A stretch of 25,986 bases of DNA from contig JBNKTC010000016.1 of the NCBI GenBank assembly GCA_050297855.1, positions 1 through 25,986 of the forward strand, read 5' to 3'. Position numbers and translations under genes: made by a program. Positions 23,922-25,986 of the stretch are shown piece after piece. The notes below the pieces were generated by a model. It searched no databases. It had not been told where the DNA came from and saw only the letters and a program-made list of their open reading frames with translations. This stretch comes from SZUA-545 sp050297855 (GTDB lineage: Bacteria; Campylobacterota; Campylobacteria; Campylobacterales; SZUA-545). Positions within the stretch are counted from its first letter, which is position 1, and each line of letters opens with the position of its first letter.

Positions 23922-24515
23922 TTAGTACGCCAGTGGCGTTTTTTTGATAAGCTTGTCAGCTTCCGGATGTACCGCACCGAATCCTGGAAACTCTTTTTGT
24001 TCCTTGAGTCTGTCAAGCGGTGTCAGCATATCGTCTTTGAGTGCCATGTGCGCCCGCTGCTCGGAAGCGTTCTCATAACGTCCGCCGTGAACGATCGCCA
24101 GCTCGGGACATACTTCCGCACAGTAACCGCAGAAAATACAGCGGCCGAAATTGATCGTGTACTCGGGAACAACTTTACGGCTGTTCTCGTCGATCTTAGT
24201 GTCCATACGGATACAGTTGGAGATACAGATCTTTTCGCACAGACCGCAGCCGATGCAGCGCTCCGCCTCACTCTCCATAAACCGAAGCAGCTTATGGATC
24301 GCACGGTAGCGCTCGCTGATCGGCAGTTTTTCGTTCGGATACTGGATCGTGTGCATCTCTTTTTTAAAGAGTGCCCGGTTCATGACACCGAAAACGATCA
24401 TCAGACCTCTAAAAAGCTCGATCCGAAACGTCCGGTACATGACACGCTTGAATCTCCCCCAGCCTGTCGTCGGATACGCTTCGATCTCAATATGTTTATA
24501 TTCTTGTTTAGCCAT
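23922..24515 (-). CDS. nuoI: NADH-quinone oxidoreductase subunit I (2 x [4Fe-4S])
   Basis: NuoI carries iron-sulfur clusters N6a and N6b, which pass electrons toward N2 and quinone. Two C-x2-C-x2-C-x3-C motifs are visible: CIGCGLCEKIC (with a later Cys in place of the usual C-P sequel) and CIFCGYCAEVCP. The ATG at 24515 is chosen because GGGGGAG lies just before it, giving 197 residues. A GTG at 24527, directly after the nuoH stop, would add four residues but lacks a ribosome binding site. Beyond the two cluster motifs, the C-terminal tail is polar and longer than in E. coli NuoI (180 residues). Confidence 0.95.
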   Translation of the reverse strand: MAKQEYKHIEIEAYPTTGWGRFKRVMYRTFRIELFRGLMIVFGVMNRALFKKEMHTIQYPNEKLPISERYRAIHKLLRFMESEAERCIGCGLCEKICISNCIRMDTKIDENSRKVVPEYTINFGRCIFCGYCAEVCPELAIVHGGRYENASEQRAHMALKDDMLTPLDRLKEQKEFPGFGAVHPEADKLIKKTPLAY

Positions 24516-24527
24516 ACGCTCCCCCAC

Positions 24528-25523
24528 TTATAGTATGCAGATACCGGTGATCAGGATATTGATCACGGCAATCGGCATCATAACTTTCCAACAAAGCCAC
24601 ATCAGTTGATCCGGTCGGATGTGCGGCCATGTCGCCCTGACCCACAGGAACAGGAAAATAAAGAATGCGACTTTCAGCAAAATCGCAATCGCCCCCGGAA
24701 TGAAGCCCAGGTCGTTAAAGCCGCCCAGGAAGACGATACTTACCAGGAATGCCACCGTAAAGAGGTTGGCATACTCCCCGATAAAGAACATACCCCAACG
24801 CATACCGGAGTACTCCGTAGCATACCCTGCAATGACCTCTGCTTCATGCTCAAGAAGGTCAAACGGCGTCCGGTTCGTCTCCGCAAACGCAGCGATCATA
24901 AAGAGGAAGAACGCCGCAGGCTGCGTCCAGATCAGCCAGCTGCCGATCCCTTCGGACTGGTAGTTGTTGATATCTACCAGGGAGAGGGAGCCGACCATCA
25001 TGATCGGCGCCAGCAGGGAGAGGCCGGTGATCACCTCGAAACTGAGGAACTGGATAACCGTCCGTGCACCACCCAGAAGGGACCATTTATTCGCAGAAGC
25101 CATACCGGCAAGCAGCGGACCGTAAAGACCGACGGCCATCGTACCCAGGACAAAGAGGATACCGATGTTGACATCCGCGATGATCGGGCTGACCGTGTGA
25201 CCGAACAGCTCGAAAGACGGCAGGAACGGCACACTCGCCATGGCGATAAACGCCGTAGCCGCCGTGATGACCGGTGCGATCTTAAAGATAGGTGCAACGG
25301 CGTTAGCCGGAACGATATCCTCTTTGGTAAAGAGTTTCACACCGTCCGCAGCAACCTGAAGCAGACCCACGGGACCGACGTTCATCGGTCCGAGACGTCT
25401 CTGCATAAATGCCAATACCTTCCGTTCAATGTATGTGGCAAAACCTGCCAGTGCTGAAAACACCAACACCACAACAAGTGATTTGATAATCGTCTCAATC
25501 ACAAAAAATGTAGTATCACTCAT
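24528..25523 (-). CDS. nuoH: NADH-quinone oxidoreductase subunit H
   Basis: NuoH forms much of the quinone cavity where the peripheral and membrane arms of complex I meet. The 331-residue, eight-helix protein shows the conserved loop YIERKVLAFMQRRLGPMNVG. Also present are the TNRTPFDLLEHEAEVIAGYATEYSGM block of acidic residues (within about 215-240) and LWVRATWPHIRPDQLMWLCW near the C-terminus. It follows nuoG by three bases. Confidence 0.97.
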   Translation of the reverse strand: MSDTTFFVIETIIKSLVVVLVFSALAGFATYIERKVLAFMQRRLGPMNVGPVGLLQVAADGVKLFTKEDIVPANAVAPIFKIAPVITAATAFIAMASVPFLPSFELFGHTVSPIIADVNIGILFVLGTMAVGLYGPLLAGMASANKWSLLGGARTVIQFLSFEVITGLSLLAPIMMVGSLSLVDINNYQSEGIGSWLIWTQPAAFFLFMIAAFAETNRTPFDLLEHEAEVIAGYATEYSGMRWGMFFIGEYANLFTVAFLVSIVFLGGFNDLGFIPGAIAILLKVAFFIFLFLWVRATWPHIRPDQLMWLCWKVMMPIAVINILITGICIL

Positions 25524-25526
25524 CTG

Positions 25527-25986
25527 TTACACCCTTTTAATGTCTGCGACGGCGAAGCGGTAGCTTTTCGCGCCGAAGATCTGTTTTTGTTGGTCAAATG
25601 CCGGGATAAACGCAAAGTCCCCGGCAAACTTGCTGTCCACTTCAAGCGGCAGCGTTGCTTCGTTGCCGTTTACCGTGACGCTGACACGTTCGCACCCCTC
25701 AAGACCGTTGGCCGCGACGAACGCATCCGTAGCAATCACCTTGGCCTCCTCTTTAAGCTGGGATGTCTTGGCCGTAAACTGGTTGAACTGCAGGACCGGG
25801 TTGCAGCGGTAGACAACCGTACCGTTAAAGGCATCGATCTCGGCAATCTCCTCCACGGCATCGCTTGTCGCAACCGGCTTGCTCTCCAGGGCGTACCCGC
25901 GAACCTCTTCACCCGCTCGGGTGTAGTGGTTCTCCAGGGTATCAAAGGCAACCGCCTTGAACCCTTTTGCTTCGGGCAGTGCTTTC
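25527..25986 (-). CDS. nuoG: NADH-quinone oxidoreductase subunit G, C-terminal part (cut by window edge)
   Basis: The frame is open from the right edge to TAA at 25527, giving the last 153 residues. The fragment has no cysteine motifs, as expected for the distal molybdopterin-oxidoreductase-like C-terminus of NuoG. Reading in from the edge it contains VVYRCNPVLQFNQFT and IPAFDQQKQIFGAKSYRFAV. The call rests on position directly before nuoH, where nuoG stands in the canonical order, and on general resemblance. Whether this organism has NuoE and NuoF or the variant input module of some Campylobacterota cannot be seen here. Confidence 0.8.
   Translation of the reverse strand, partial: KALPEAKGFKAVAFDTLENHYTRAGEEVRGYALESKPVATSDAVEEIAEIDAFNGTVVYRCNPVLQFNQFTAKTSQLKEEAKVIATDAFVAANGLEGCERVSVTVNGNEATLPLEVDSKFAGDFAFIPAFDQQKQIFGAKSYRFAVADIKRV

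Overview
This window looks like a chromosomal segment of a Campylobacterota (Epsilonproteobacteria) bacterium with a fairly high-GC core. Four things point there. The nuo operon ends nuoG-H-I-J-K-L-M-N and is followed directly by a periplasmic repeat protein matching PflA, the same neighbourhood as in Helicobacter pylori and Campylobacter jejuni. A histidine kinase has an H-H-W-R-Q-P phosphoacceptor box of the type common in this phylum. A UbiA-family prenyltransferase fits MqnP of the futalosine menaquinone pathway. Coding density is very high, with many overlapping or abutting genes. I cannot name the genus.

Left end (1-1343): an integron integrase gene (intI, +) faces away from an AT-rich stretch that carries the start of a small divergent ORF running off the window edge. 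This is the layout of an integron platform, intI / att-promoter region / first cassette. The 280-base intergenic region is packed with short perfect inverted repeats and a 40-base-spaced direct repeat, but no consensus attI core could be recognised.

Region 1354-5063: a bifunctional ornithine-lipid synthase candidate (olsF, -) and leuA (+) are divergent. Between them lie an olsF promoter, a 12-bp perfect palindrome, a perfect-consensus sigma-70 promoter and a 29-codon leader peptide gene with nine leucine codons among its last ten, upstream of leuA. This is the clearest regulatory signal in the window.

Region 5064-10980: an orphan CHASE4-like sensor histidine kinase (-); a GAF + HD-GYP protein (+) with a long insertion in its HD-GYP domain; and a translationally coupled pair (-) of a voltage-sensor-bearing RCK potassium channel and a stand-alone RCK protein with a degenerate nucleotide-binding loop.

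Region 11072-15667: luxS-metK (+), two steps of the S-adenosylmethionine cycle; a convergent operon mqnP / PilZ-like protein / membrane coiled-coil protein (-) ending in a terminator; and miaA (+), which seems to have a leaderless mRNA.

Region 15670-25986: pflA and nuoN-M-L-K-J-I-H-G(partial), all on the minus strand. They encode the membrane arm and ferredoxin-like subunit of complex I and then a flagellar motor scaffold protein, separated by a hairpin that covers the pflA start. Convergent gene pairs through the window abut or overlap with almost no room for terminators. No rRNA, tRNA, CRISPR array or insertion sequence was seen.
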